Shown: piece after piece, positions 44,263 through 52,591 of the stretch
Numbering within the stretch: the stretch's first letter is position 1
Layout of the letters: every line of letters starts with the position of its first letter
Origin: Streptomyces sp. 2131.1
Lineage (GTDB): Bacteria > Actinomycetota > Actinomycetes > Streptomycetales > Streptomycetaceae
Length of the DNA: 64,000 nucleotides
NCBI RefSeq assembly: GCF_900105515.1
Contig: NZ_FNSY01000001.1
Coordinates: 6,684,001-6,748,000, forward strand
Reading direction: 5' to 3'
Notes under the pieces: generated by a model
Database searches by the model: none
What the model was told of the DNA's origin: nothing
What the model saw: only the letters and a program-made list of their open reading frames with translations
Made by a program: the position numbers and the translations under genes

Positions 44263-45500
44263 TGAGCACCCGAAAGGCCCGGCGCACCGTCGTCACCGGC
44301 ATCGGCGTCGTCGCCCCCAACGGCACGAACACCGAAGCCTTCTGGAAGCGGACCCAGGAGGGCATGAGCGTCCTGGGCCGGGTCACCCGCGAAGGCTGCG
44401 AGGACCTGCCGCTGCACATCGCCGGCGAGGTCCGCGGCTTCGACCCGGTCGCGCTCATCGAGGAGCGCTACCTCGTCCAGACCGACCGTTTCACGCACTT
44501 CGCGATGGCCGCGGCCGACATGGCCCTGGACGACGCCCGGCTCGGCCGCGCGGACTACGAGGAGCGGCCGTTCGGCGTGGGCGTGGTCACCGCGGCCGGC
44601 TCCGGCGGCGGCGAGTTCGGCCAGCGCGAGCTGCAGAAGCTGTGGGGCCAGGGCTCCACGTACGTCGGCCCCTACCAGTCGATCGCCTGGTTCTACGCGG
44701 CCAGCACCGGCCAGATCTCCATCCGCGGCGGCTTCAAGGGGCCGTGCGCGGTGGTGGCCAGCGACGAGGCGGGCGGCCTCGACGCGATCGCGCACGCCGA
44801 CCGCTCCGTGCGGCGCGGCACCGACGCGGTCGTGGTCGGCGCCGCCGAGGCCCCGCTCGCGCCCTACTCCGTGGTCTGCCAGCTCGGCTACCGCGACCTG
44901 AGCGCGGCCGAGGATCCGACACGTGCCTACCGCCCGTTCACCTCGGACGCCTGCGGATTCGTGCCCGCCGAGGGCGGCGCGATGTTCGTGGTCGAGGAGG
45001 TGGAGTCGGCCCGCGAACGCGGCGCCCGGGTCCGGGCGGAGGTCGCGGGCCACGCCGCCACCTTCACCACCGCCGCGCACTGGGAGGAGTCCCGCGAGGG
45101 CCTCGCCCACGCCATCGAGGGCGCACTGCGGGAAGCGGGCTGCGCCCCGGACGAGGTCGACGTCGTCTTCGCGGACGCGCTCGGCTCGCCGGCCGCCGAC
45201 CGGGCCGAGGCGCTTGCGCTGGCCGACGCGCTCGGCCCGCACAGCCGGCGCGTCCCCGTGACCGCTCCCAAGACCGGAATCGGCCGCGCCTACTGCGGCG
45301 GCCCGGTCCTGGACGCGGCCGCCGCGGTTCTGGCGATGGAGAACGGCCTCGTGCCGCCCACGCCCAACGTCTTCGAGGTCTGCCACGACCTCGACGTCGT
45401 CACCGAGCGGGCCCGCCCCGCCGAGCTGCGCACCGCGCTCGTGCTCAGCCGCGGCCTCATGGGCTCGAACGCGGCCCTGGTGCTGCGGCGCCCCGCGTGA
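44262..45500 (+). CDS. whiE-ORFIV: type II PKS chain-length factor (KS-beta)
   Basis: A 412-residue KS homologue that sets polyketide chain length with KS-alpha. At the position of the KS-alpha nucleophile it has Glu169 (VVASDEAGGLDAI), where most chain-length factors have Gln. The fold is otherwise complete, including the partner interface (SIAWFYAASTGQISIRGG). ATG 44262 is preferred because GGAGG ends 5 bases before it; the ATG at 44259 in the same frame lies only 2 bases from it. The start overlaps the KS-alpha stop. Product size cannot be read from sequence; spore-pigment systems make long (dodecaketide-type) chains. Confidence 0.93.
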   Translation: MSTRKARRTVVTGIGVVAPNGTNTEAFWKRTQEGMSVLGRVTREGCEDLPLHIAGEVRGFDPVALIEERYLVQTDRFTHFAMAAADMALDDARLGRADYEERPFGVGVVTAAGSGGGEFGQRELQKLWGQGSTYVGPYQSIAWFYAASTGQISIRGGFKGPCAVVASDEAGGLDAIAHADRSVRRGTDAVVVGAAEAPLAPYSVVCQLGYRDLSAAEDPTRAYRPFTSDACGFVPAEGGAMFVVEEVESARERGARVRAEVAGHAATFTTAAHWEESREGLAHAIEGALREAGCAPDEVDVVFADALGSPAADRAEALALADALGPHSRRVPVTAPKTGIGRAYCGGPVLDAAAAVLAMENGLVPPTPNVFEVCHDLDVVTERARPAELRTALVLSRGLMGSNAALVLRRPA

Positions 45501-45535
45501 GCCCGTCCACCCCTGGTGAGAAGGAGAAGTCCCTC

Positions 45536-45793
45536 ATGACCGAACGACTGACGTACGAAGAGCTCGCCGCCCTGATGAAGAAGGGCGCCGGACTCTCCGT
45601 CGACCCCCGCGAGATGGAGAACCGCTCCGAGACCCCCTTCGACGAGTTCGGCCTCGACTCGCTCGGCCTGCTCGGCATCGTCGCCGTACTGGAGAACCGG
45701 CACGGGCAGCCGCTGCCGGCCGACGCGGACCGCTGCAAGACGCCCCGTGAGTTCCTCGACCTCGTCAACAACAGCCTCATGACAGGAGCCTGA
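45536..45793 (+). CDS. whiE-ORFV: acyl carrier protein (spore pigment)
   Basis: An 85-residue acidic ACP. The phosphopantetheine attachment serine is Ser42 in EFGLDSLGLLG, the GLDSLG box of type II PKS ACPs. Size and helix pattern fit the family. GAGAAGGAGAAG precedes ATG 45536. It carries the growing polyketide between KS-alpha/KS-beta, aromatase and cyclase. It lies 35 bases after KS-beta and only one base separates its stop from the GTG of the aromatase gene. Confidence 0.95.
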   Translation: MTERLTYEELAALMKKGAGLSVDPREMENRSETPFDEFGLDSLGLLGIVAVLENRHGQPLPADADRCKTPREFLDLVNNSLMTGA

Positions 45794-45794
45794 C

Positions 45795-46274
45795 GTGTCC
45801 GGACACACCGAGAACGAGATCGTCATCGCCGCCCCCATGGACCTCGTCTGGGACATGACGAACGACCTGGAGAACTGGCCGCAGCTCTTCAGCGAGTACG
45901 CGGCCGTCGACGTCATGGAGCGGGACGGCGAGCGCACCACCTTCCGCCTGACCATGCACCCCGACGAGAACGGCAAGGTGTGGAGCTGGGTCTCCGAGCG
46001 CACCACCGACCGCCCGGGCCGCACCGTCCGCGCCCGCCGCGTCGAACCCGGGCCGTTCCAGCACATGGACATCCGCTGGCAGTACTCCGAGGTGCCCGGC
46101 GGCACCCGGATGCACTGGCAGCAGGACTTCGCCATGCGCCCCGACGCACCGGTCGACGACGCCTGGATGACCGACAACATCAACCGGAACTCCAAGGTCC
46201 AGATGGAGCTCATCCGGGACAGGATCGAGCAGCGCGACCGTGAGCGCCGCTCCGCCGCCGTCCCGGCCAACTGA
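45795..46274 (+). CDS. whiE-ORFVI: polyketide aromatase/cyclase (START-fold, WhiE ORFVI type)
   Basis: A 159-residue single-domain aromatase/cyclase of the START/Bet v1 fold (TcmN N-terminal domain, WhiE ORFVI). Recognisable parts are TENEIVIAAPMDLVWDMTND, LENWPQLFSEYAAVDV and the conserved WQQDFAMRP strand before the C-terminal helix that closes the pocket. It directs regiospecific first-ring cyclisation and aromatisation of the poly-beta-ketone. GTG 45795 begins one base after the ACP stop, so translation is coupled. Single-domain forms go with non-reducing systems such as tetracenomycin and spore pigment. Confidence 0.93.
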   Translation: MSGHTENEIVIAAPMDLVWDMTNDLENWPQLFSEYAAVDVMERDGERTTFRLTMHPDENGKVWSWVSERTTDRPGRTVRARRVEPGPFQHMDIRWQYSEVPGGTRMHWQQDFAMRPDAPVDDAWMTDNINRNSKVQMELIRDRIEQRDRERRSAAVPAN

Positions 46275-46350
46275 CCGGTCCACCGTCGCAACCCGGCGCG
46301 CCCGGCCCCCGGGCCGGGCCCCGGCCCGGGGCAGCAGAAAGGCACCACCG

Positions 46351-46683
46351 ATGCACCACGCTCTGATCGTCGCCCGGATGGCGCCGGGATCGGCCCCGGA
46401 CATCGCGGAACTGTTCGCCGCGTCGGACAACAGCGAACTGCCCCACCTGGTGGGCGTCACCCGCCGCAAGCTCTTCCAGTTCGGCGACGTCTACCTGCAC
46501 ATGATCGAGTCGGAGCGCCCGCCGGGCCCGGAGATCGCCAAGGTCACCGAGCACCCGGAGTTCCGGGCCATCAGCGAACGGCTCACCGCCTTCGTCAGCC
46601 CCTACGACCCCGAGACCTGGCGCGGGCCGAAGGACGCGATGGCCCAGGAGTTCTACCGCTGGGAGCGCGGCGCCACGGCGTGA
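46351..46683 (+). CDS. whiE-ORFVII: TcmI-family polyketide cyclase (WhiE ORFVII type)
   Basis: A 110-residue ferredoxin-like-fold cyclase that closes a later ring of the aromatic polyketide. The family start MHHALIVARMAPGSAPDIAE and the LPHLVGVTRRKLFQFGDVYL segment are clear; length matches TcmI (about 109). AGAAAGG precedes ATG 46351, 76 bases after the aromatase stop. It is the last gene of the pigment operon; a large inverted repeat follows. Confidence 0.92.
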   Translation: MHHALIVARMAPGSAPDIAELFAASDNSELPHLVGVTRRKLFQFGDVYLHMIESERPPGPEIAKVTEHPEFRAISERLTAFVSPYDPETWRGPKDAMAQEFYRWERGATA

Positions 46684-46685
46684 GC

Positions 46686-46752
46686 GCCCGTACGACGAGG
46701 ACCGCCCCGGTCCCGGCCGCGGAGCCGGAACCGGGGCGGTCCCCGTACGGGC
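46686..46752. terminator. large bidirectional hairpin at the end of the pigment operon
   Basis: Nested complementary arms: GCCCGTACG near 46686-46694 with GTACGGGC at 46745-46752, and an inner GGACCGCCCCGG (46699-46710) with CCGGGGCGGTCC (46731-46742). It begins 3 bases after the cyclase stop and ends 7 bases before the convergent methyltransferase stop, so it serves both. Confidence 0.85.
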
Positions 46753-46758
46753 CCGGAC

Positions 46759-47820
46759 TCAGCCGGGCACCACGCACTCGAACGCGTGCAGATACGGGTT
46801 GACCGGCCGGACCGTGTCGATCCGCAGCCCCGCCTCGGTCAGCCGGTCCACCAGGCTCTGCCGGGTGTGCTTGGCCCCTCCCACGTTCAGGAGCAGCAGC
46901 AGGTCCATGGCGGTCGTGAACCGCATCGACGGGGTGTCGTCGACCAGGTTCTCGATGACGACGACCCGGGCGCCGGGGCGGGCCGCCGCGACGACGGAGC
47001 GCAGCGCCCGGCGGGTGCTGTCGTCGTCCCACTCCAGGATGTTCTTGATGATGTAGAGGTCGGCAGCGACCGGGATGCCCTCACGGCAGTCACCGGACAC
47101 GATGCCCGCCCGCCCGGCCAGCGCGCCGCCCTCCCGCAGTCGCTCGTCGGCCCGGGCGATCACCCCCGGCAGGTCCATCAGGGTGCCCCGGACCGACGGG
47201 TGCTTCTCCAGCAGGCTCGCCAGTACATGCCCCTGGCCGCCGCCGATGTCGGCGACCACCGAGACCCCGGTGAGGTCGAGCAGGCCGGCGACGTCCAGCG
47301 CCGACTGCACGCTGGAGGTGGTCATCGCCGCGTTGAACACCTGCGCCGACTCGTGGGCGTCCTGGTGGAGGTAGTCGAAGAACTCCTTGCCGAACACGTC
47401 CTCGAAGACGTTGCCGCCGGTGCGCACCGCGTCGTCGAGCCGGGGCCAGACCTCCCAGGTCCAGGGCTCCGTGCACCACAGCGAGATCGCCCGCAGGCTG
47501 TTCGGGTCGTCCTCCCGCAGCAGCCGGGACATGTCGGTGTGCGCGAAGGTGCCATCGGCGTTCTCCGTGAAGACGCCGTAGCAGGCCAGGGCTCGCAGCA
47601 GCCGCCGCAGCGGACCGGCTTCGGTTCCTACCTCCGCCGCCAGCCGCTCGGCGGTCTCGGGCGTCTCGCCCAGCGCGTCGGCGACGCCCAGCCGGACGGC
47701 CGCGCGCACGGCTGCGGAACGTGCCGCGCCGAACACGAGCTCGCGCAGCCGCATCGCCGGCTGGGGGGTGGGAAGGGGCTGGACGGGAGTGGTGCCGGGG
47801 GTCGTGCTCACGGTGGTCAT
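46759..47820 (-). CDS. polyketide-type O-methyltransferase (Methyltransf_2 family)
   Basis: A 353-residue SAM-dependent O-methyltransferase of the TcmN-C/TcmO/DnrK class. An N-terminal winged-helix dimerisation domain (VRLGVADALGETPETAERLA, residues about 50-72) is followed by the SAM motif VVADIGGGQGHVLASLL and the family motif LYIIKNILEWDDDSTRRALR containing the active-site region; the C-terminus is typical. It most likely methylates a phenol on an aromatic substrate. It faces the pigment operon and is second in a leftward pair after the beta-helix gene (35 bases apart). ATG 47820 follows GAGGAGAAG. S. coelicolor whiE has no such gene, so pigment tailoring here is an inference. Confidence 0.85.
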   Translation of the reverse strand: MTTVSTTPGTTPVQPLPTPQPAMRLRELVFGAARSAAVRAAVRLGVADALGETPETAERLAAEVGTEAGPLRRLLRALACYGVFTENADGTFAHTDMSRLLREDDPNSLRAISLWCTEPWTWEVWPRLDDAVRTGGNVFEDVFGKEFFDYLHQDAHESAQVFNAAMTTSSVQSALDVAGLLDLTGVSVVADIGGGQGHVLASLLEKHPSVRGTLMDLPGVIARADERLREGGALAGRAGIVSGDCREGIPVAADLYIIKNILEWDDDSTRRALRSVVAAARPGARVVVIENLVDDTPSMRFTTAMDLLLLLNVGGAKHTRQSLVDRLTEAGLRIDTVRPVNPYLHAFECVVPG

Positions 47821-47855
47821 GCCGTCTCGCTTCTCCTCGTGCGGGGGGTCACCGG

Positions 47856-48929
47856 TCAGCACATCCCGGCCGGTGCGGAGGTCGTGCAGACATTGCCGGT
47901 GAACCGGTTGCCCGTGCCGGTGTCCCGGTCCGCCAGGTCCGCCGGCTGGTTGCCGAGGACCACGTTGCCGCTGACGGTGTTGTCGGTGTTCTTCGCGCCC
48001 ACGAAGCTCTTGAACAGCACGACGCCACCCGACAGCGGGGTCGAACCCACGTTGTCGCGGATCTCGTTGGACCGCACCTCGGTGGACGCCGTGCCGGTCA
48101 GGACGATCCCGGAGCCCTGGATCGCGGGCAGCCGGTCGGTGGCGGCGCAGAACTTGTTGTTGCCGGTGATCCGGTTGGTGCGCACGGACATGGCGCCGGC
48201 CTGCGGGGTGCCCTCGTCGCCGACGACGAACACGCCGCTGCAGTTGGCGGTGAAGGTGTTGTCGCGCACCGACAGGTTGCGCACCCGGCGCGCCGTGAAA
48301 CCGATGCGATTGTCGGTGAGGGTGTTGCGGCGGACCCGGGTGCCGCCGGTGTCGGTGGCGCCGCCCTCCTCGTCGACGCTGTTGGCGACGAAGATGCCCG
48401 CGTCACCGTTGGAGCGGGCGGTGCTGTCCCGGATGTCGGAGCGGGTGGAGCGCTGCTGGGCGATGCCCCAGACCCCGTTGGTGTCGGCGGTCACCGAGCG
48501 CACGGTCAGCCGGTCGGTCCAGGAGGCCCAGAGGCCGCTGCGGGCGAACCCGGTGACGCGCAGGGACCTGACGGTGACCCCGTCCACGGTGCGGTCCGCC
48601 GCCCCGAGTACGCAGATCCCGTTGCCCGCACCGGCGCAGTCGTCGCCGGACGCGGCCCGGCCGGCGGCGGGCATGATGACGGTGCGGTCCCCGGAGCCGC
48701 GCAGGGTCAGTCCGGGCGTGCTGATCCGCACGCTCTCGCGGTACGTGCCGGGCCGGACCACGATGGTGTCGCCGGGCCGTGCGGCGTCCACCGCCGCCTG
48801 GATGGACTGCCCGGGCGACACCACGTGTGCGCCGGCCGCGGCGGCCGGTACGGACGGCGCCGCCGCGGCCAGTCCGGCGGCCGATGCGGCTGCGATGCCC
48901 ACGAGGCGTGTGATGTGTCGTTTCCTCAT
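47856..48929 (-). CDS. secreted right-handed parallel beta-helix protein
   Basis: A 357-residue exported protein. The signal peptide covers about residues 1-31 (HITRLVGIAAASAAGLAAAA and ending PAAAA). The mature part starts like DUF1565/NosD pectate-lyase-fold proteins (VSPGQSIQAAVDAARPGDTI then VVRPGTYRESVRIS) and carries about ten beta-helix coils marked by GI-x-V and N-x-I/V turns. It may bind or cleave cell-surface or extracellular polysaccharide; no catalytic residues can be fixed. AAGCTA on the plus strand gives TAGCTT (48936-48941, minus strand) 6 bases before the ATG, so translation is probably leaderless. It precedes the methyltransferase in a two-gene unit. Confidence 0.8.
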   Translation of the reverse strand: MRKRHITRLVGIAAASAAGLAAAAPSVPAAAAGAHVVSPGQSIQAAVDAARPGDTIVVRPGTYRESVRISTPGLTLRGSGDRTVIMPAAGRAASGDDCAGAGNGICVLGAADRTVDGVTVRSLRVTGFARSGLWASWTDRLTVRSVTADTNGVWGIAQQRSTRSDIRDSTARSNGDAGIFVANSVDEEGGATDTGGTRVRRNTLTDNRIGFTARRVRNLSVRDNTFTANCSGVFVVGDEGTPQAGAMSVRTNRITGNNKFCAATDRLPAIQGSGIVLTGTASTEVRSNEIRDNVGSTPLSGGVVLFKSFVGAKNTDNTVSGNVVLGNQPADLADRDTGTGNRFTGNVCTTSAPAGMC

Positions 48930-49046
48930 GATCCGAAGCTATGGGCGATCCCCCTCCGGTGCCACGTACGGTGAGCGGTTGGTCGCGGGACGTGCCCGAA
49001 TGGCTCACGTCCGCGCCCGCACGGCGCCCGTGGGTAGCGTGGTGGT

Positions 49047-49454
49047 GTGACAGCCGAGAGCGATCTTCGAGTCCTGCTGAGCAACCTTCGCCCCGAGCCG
49101 CACCCCGGCCGCTACGTCTACGCCACCGCGCCCGACGGTGCCCTCCCCGATGCCGTGACCCCCGTCGTCACCGTCCGCGAGAGCGAGGGGCTCACGCTGG
49201 TGCTTCCGGAGGCGGAGGCCGTCGCGGCCGGGCTGCCGTACACCTATGCGGCGGGCTGGATCACCCTGCGGGTGCACTCGGCGCTGGAGGCGGTGGGGCT
49301 GACCGCCGCGGTCTCGCTCGCCCTGACCGATGCCGGGATCAGCTGCAACGTGGTGGCGGGGTTCCACCACGACCACCTCTTCGTGCCGTACGGGCGCACC
49401 GGCGAGGCCGTGGCCGTCCTGGAGCGGCTGGCGGGGGAGTCGCGCACGGCGTGA
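49047..49454 (+). CDS. ACT-domain-containing protein
   Basis: A 135-residue cytoplasmic protein with two ACT-like halves: residues about 1-60 (DLRVLLSNLRPEPHPGRYVY) and about 65-125 (AAGWITLRVHSALEAVGLTAA, then ISCNVVAGFHHDHLFVPYG). Proteins of this size with these features are annotated as ACT domain or DUF2241 and probably bind an amino acid or related ligand. No linked enzyme is present. TAGCGT (49035-49040) is 6 bases before GTG 49047 and there is no Shine-Dalgarno, so the mRNA is probably leaderless. Divergent from the beta-helix gene. Confidence 0.78.
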   Translation: MTAESDLRVLLSNLRPEPHPGRYVYATAPDGALPDAVTPVVTVRESEGLTLVLPEAEAVAAGLPYTYAAGWITLRVHSALEAVGLTAAVSLALTDAGISCNVVAGFHHDHLFVPYGRTGEAVAVLERLAGESRTA

Positions 49455-49565
49455 CGGTGTGCGGTTCACGAAGGTATGCGGTGTGCGTGGGTGCGCCGCG
49501 TGCCTGCGCATATGCCGGTCCGGGCCCGGCTCGGCGAGGTGAGCCAGGACACGTAACATGTGTGC

Positions 49566-50066
49566 ATGTCCTTCCTCCGCCGCCGTAGCGCCGCCACACC
49601 CGCGGGCCCCGACTTCGACGTCCTGGCCATGGACCCCGGTGACTGGCCCGGAAACCTCGGCGCCGGTCTGCTGCCGGCCCCCGACGGCAGTTGCCAGGGT
49701 GTGTTCCTGCGGTACGACCTGTTCGGCGGGCGCGGCCCCGCGATGATCATCGGCAACCTTCCGGAGGGATCGCCCGCGCGGGAGACCGAGGAGGGGCAGG
49801 TCCCGTTCGAGGTGGCCCAGCTGCTGCTCGCGCTGGAGAACGACGAGCCGGTGGAGGTCACCGCCACCGAGGACATGCCCGTCATGCAGGGCGACAACCT
49901 GTTGATCGTGCGCCGTGTGAAGCTCTCCGAGAGCCGTATCTCCTGTGTGCAGTTCGACCGCAGTGACGGTGTGCTCGTCACCATCGCCAGCTGGGACCGG
50001 CCCATCACCGACGACCTGTACACCCTCCTGAAGCCGCTGCCGGCCGAACTCTTCCAGCAGGGCTGA
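49566..50066 (+). CDS. conserved hypothetical cytoplasmic protein
   Basis: A 166-residue acidic protein, unrecognised beyond being conserved in Streptomyces. It begins MSFLRRRSAATPAGPDFDV, then WPGNLGAGLLPAPDGSCQGV, a beta-rich centre (MIIGNLPEGSPARETEEGQV) and a C-terminal FDRSDGVLVTIASWDRPITD ending in a helix. No catalytic motif, signal or membrane segment. ATG 49566 is preferred: TAACAT (49554-49559) lies 6 bases before it with no good Shine-Dalgarno; a GTG two codons earlier (49560) cannot be excluded. A perfect 11-bp hairpin follows the stop. Confidence 0.7.
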   Translation: MSFLRRRSAATPAGPDFDVLAMDPGDWPGNLGAGLLPAPDGSCQGVFLRYDLFGGRGPAMIIGNLPEGSPARETEEGQVPFEVAQLLLALENDEPVEVTATEDMPVMQGDNLLIVRRVKLSESRISCVQFDRSDGVLVTIASWDRPITDDLYTLLKPLPAELFQQG

Positions 50067-50077
50067 GTCCGACACGG

Positions 50078-50101
50078 TCACCGGGCGGCCCCGCCCGGTG
50101 A
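50078..50101. terminator. 11-bp hairpin terminator
   Basis: TCACCGGGCGG (50078-50088) and CCGCCCGGTGA (50091-50101) are exact complements with two bases between (opening to a 4-nt loop by melting one pair). It begins 12 bases after the stop of the hypothetical gene. Confidence 0.8.
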
Positions 50102-50197
50102 TCCCAATTCCGTCCAACTGCGCGCGGCCTCCGTCCAAGAGGCCGCTTTGTCATGTCTATTGTCCGGTCAGTCATCGGACCTCTAGCGTCTCCGTGT

Positions 50198-52591
50198 ATG
50201 ACATCCGGAATGACGCGACGTACCACGATGAAGACGGTGATCGGCGCAACCGGCGCGCTGGCTCTGGGAGTTCCCGTCCTCTCGGGCGCCGCAGCCGCCG
50301 CCGGTACCTCCGATGAATCGGCCGGCCGTGCACGAGCCACCCCGCTGCCGGACCCGGTGCTCCACTACCGCGCCCCCGCCGCCGACTGGGAGCGCGAGTC
50401 ACTGCCCATCGGAGGCGGGGCGCTCGGCGCGAACGTCTGGGGCACCCTTGCATCCGAGCGCCTCACCTTCAACGAGAAGACCCTGTGGACCGGCGGACCC
50501 GGCTCGGCCGAGGGCTACGACTTCGGCAACTGGACCACGCCCCGACCCGGCGCCCTCGACGACGTGCGCGCCCGGCTCGACGCGGAGGGCGTACTCGGCC
50601 CCGACGCCGCGGCCGCCGAGCTCGGCCAGGCTCGCCGGGGCTACGGCGCCTACCAGGTCTTCGGCGAACTGCGGCTGGACACACAGGGAGCACCGGCCGC
50701 GCCCGACGCCTCCTACCGGCGCTCCCTGAACCTGCGCACCGCGCTCGCCACCGTCACCTACACCCACGAGGGCGCCGCGCACACCCGCGAGTACTTCGCC
50801 TCGCACCCGGGCGGCGTCATCGGCGGACGGCTCGCCGCGGACCGCCCCGGCCGGGTCGCCTTCACCCTGCGCTACACCTCACCGCGCGACGACTTCACGG
50901 CGACCGCGAAAGGCGACCGGCTCACCGTGCGCGGCGCGCTGAAGGACAACGGCCTGCGCTTCGAGGCCCAGATCCGCGTCCGCACCGCCGGCGGCACGGT
51001 CACCGCCAACCCCGACGGCAGCCTCACCGTCACCGGCGCCGACAGCGCGTGGTTCCTCCTCGCCGCCGGCACCGACTACGCGGACAGCTACCCCGACTAC
51101 CGGGGCGAGGACCCGCACCGCAGGGTCACGGCAGCCGTCGACACCGCCGCGGCCCGCCCGTACGAGAAGGTGCGCGAGGCCCACACGCGCGACCACGGCG
51201 CCCTGTTCGACCGGGTCGTGCTCGACATCGGCCAGCAGCTCCCCGACGTACCCACCGACCAACTTCTGAGCGCGTACACCGGCGGGTCCTCGGCGGCGGA
51301 CCGGGCGCTGGAGGCGCTGTTCTTCCAGTACGGCCGCTACCTCCTCATCGCCTCCTCGCGCGCCGGCTCACTGCCCGCCAACCTCCAGGGCGTCTGGAAC
51401 AACTCCACCACCCCGCCCTGGTCCGCCGACTACCACAGCAACATCAACCTTCAGATGAACTACTGGCCCGCCGAGGTCACCAACCTCGCCGAGACCACCG
51501 CCCCCTACGACCGCTACGTCCAGGCCATGCGCGAACCCGGCCGGAGAACGGCGAAGGAGATGTTCGGCACCGCCGGCTGGGTCGTCCACAACGAGACCAA
51601 CCCCTACGGCTTCACCGGCGTCCACGACTGGTCCACCGCCTTCTGGTTCCCCGAGGCCGCCGCCTGGCTCACCCAGCAGATGTACGAGCACTACCGCTTC
51701 GGCGGCTCCACCGACTACCTGCGCACCTCCGCCTACCCGGCCATGAAGGAGGCCGCCGAATTCTGGCTGGCCAATCTGCGCACCGACCCGCGCGACGGCC
51801 TCCTCGTCGTCACCCCCAGCTACTCGCCCGAGCACGGGGACTTCACCGCCGGCGCCGCGATGTCCCAGCAGATCGTCCACGACCTGCTCACCAGCACCCT
51901 GGAGGCCGCCCGCACCCTCGGCGACGCCCCCGCCTTCCGCGACCGGCTCGAAGCCGCCCTGGAGCGCCTCGACCCCGGCCTGCGCACCGGCTCCTGGGGG
52001 CAGCTCCAGGAGTGGAAGACAGACCGCGACGACCCGGCCGACACCCACCGCCACGTCTCCCACCTCTTCGCCCTCCACCCCGGGCGTCAGATCGAGGCCG
52101 GAACCGCCTGGGCCGAGGCGGCCGAGGTCTCGCTCACCGCCCGCGGCGACGGGGGCACCGGCTGGTCCAAGGCATGGAAGATCAACTTCTGGGCCCGGCT
52201 GCTGGACGGCGACCACGCCCACAAGATGCTCGCCGAGCAGCTGAAGAGCTCCACCCTGCCCAACCTCTGGGACACCCACCCCCCGTTCCAGATCGACGGC
52301 AACCTCGGCGCCACCTCCGGTATCGCGGAGATGCTCGTCCAGAGCCAGCACGACACCATCGACCTCCTCCCCGCGCTCCCGTCGAGCTGGCCCGAGGGAT
52401 CGGTACGCGGACTGCGCGCCCGGGGAGGCTTCACCGTCGACATCGAATGGGCCGGGGGCGAGGCCCGCCGCGTGGTGTTCACGGCGAGCCGCAGCCGTAC
52501 GGCGACCGTACGGTCCACGCTGTTCGCGAACGGCCGCATGACGCTCAGGGCCCGCGCCGGGCGCCGCTACACGTTCACCCCCGACGACTGA
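50198..52591 (+). CDS. secreted glycoside hydrolase family 95-type enzyme (alpha-L-fucosidase/galactosidase-like)
   Basis: A 797-residue exported glycosidase, length typical of GH95 (about 750-800). The N-terminus has twin arginines before a hydrophobic stretch (MTSGMTRRTTMKTVIGATGA then LALGVPVLSGAAAAA), a likely Tat signal. GH95 blocks: YRAPAADWERESLPIGGGALGANV near the start (written as YRAPAADWERESLP / IGGGALGANV), FNEKTLWTGGPGS, PANLQGVWNNSTTPPWSADY, HSNINLQMNYWPAE and HNETNPYGFTGVHDWSTAFW with NxN residues that position the water. It removes alpha-linked fucose or galactose from polysaccharides. No Shine-Dalgarno before any candidate ATG (50198, 50210, 50228); the first is taken. Its 3' end overlaps geosmin synthase by 25 bp. 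Confidence 0.87.
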   Translation: MTSGMTRRTTMKTVIGATGALALGVPVLSGAAAAAGTSDESAGRARATPLPDPVLHYRAPAADWERESLPIGGGALGANVWGTLASERLTFNEKTLWTGGPGSAEGYDFGNWTTPRPGALDDVRARLDAEGVLGPDAAAAELGQARRGYGAYQVFGELRLDTQGAPAAPDASYRRSLNLRTALATVTYTHEGAAHTREYFASHPGGVIGGRLAADRPGRVAFTLRYTSPRDDFTATAKGDRLTVRGALKDNGLRFEAQIRVRTAGGTVTANPDGSLTVTGADSAWFLLAAGTDYADSYPDYRGEDPHRRVTAAVDTAAARPYEKVREAHTRDHGALFDRVVLDIGQQLPDVPTDQLLSAYTGGSSAADRALEALFFQYGRYLLIASSRAGSLPANLQGVWNNSTTPPWSADYHSNINLQMNYWPAEVTNLAETTAPYDRYVQAMREPGRRTAKEMFGTAGWVVHNETNPYGFTGVHDWSTAFWFPEAAAWLTQQMYEHYRFGGSTDYLRTSAYPAMKEAAEFWLANLRTDPRDGLLVVTPSYSPEHGDFTAGAAMSQQIVHDLLTSTLEAARTLGDAPAFRDRLEAALERLDPGLRTGSWGQLQEWKTDRDDPADTHRHVSHLFALHPGRQIEAGTAWAEAAEVSLTARGDGGTGWSKAWKINFWARLLDGDHAHKMLAEQLKSSTLPNLWDTHPPFQIDGNLGATSGIAEMLVQSQHDTIDLLPALPSSWPEGSVRGLRARGGFTVDIEWAGGEARRVVFTASRSRTATVRSTLFANGRMTLRARAGRRYTFTPDD

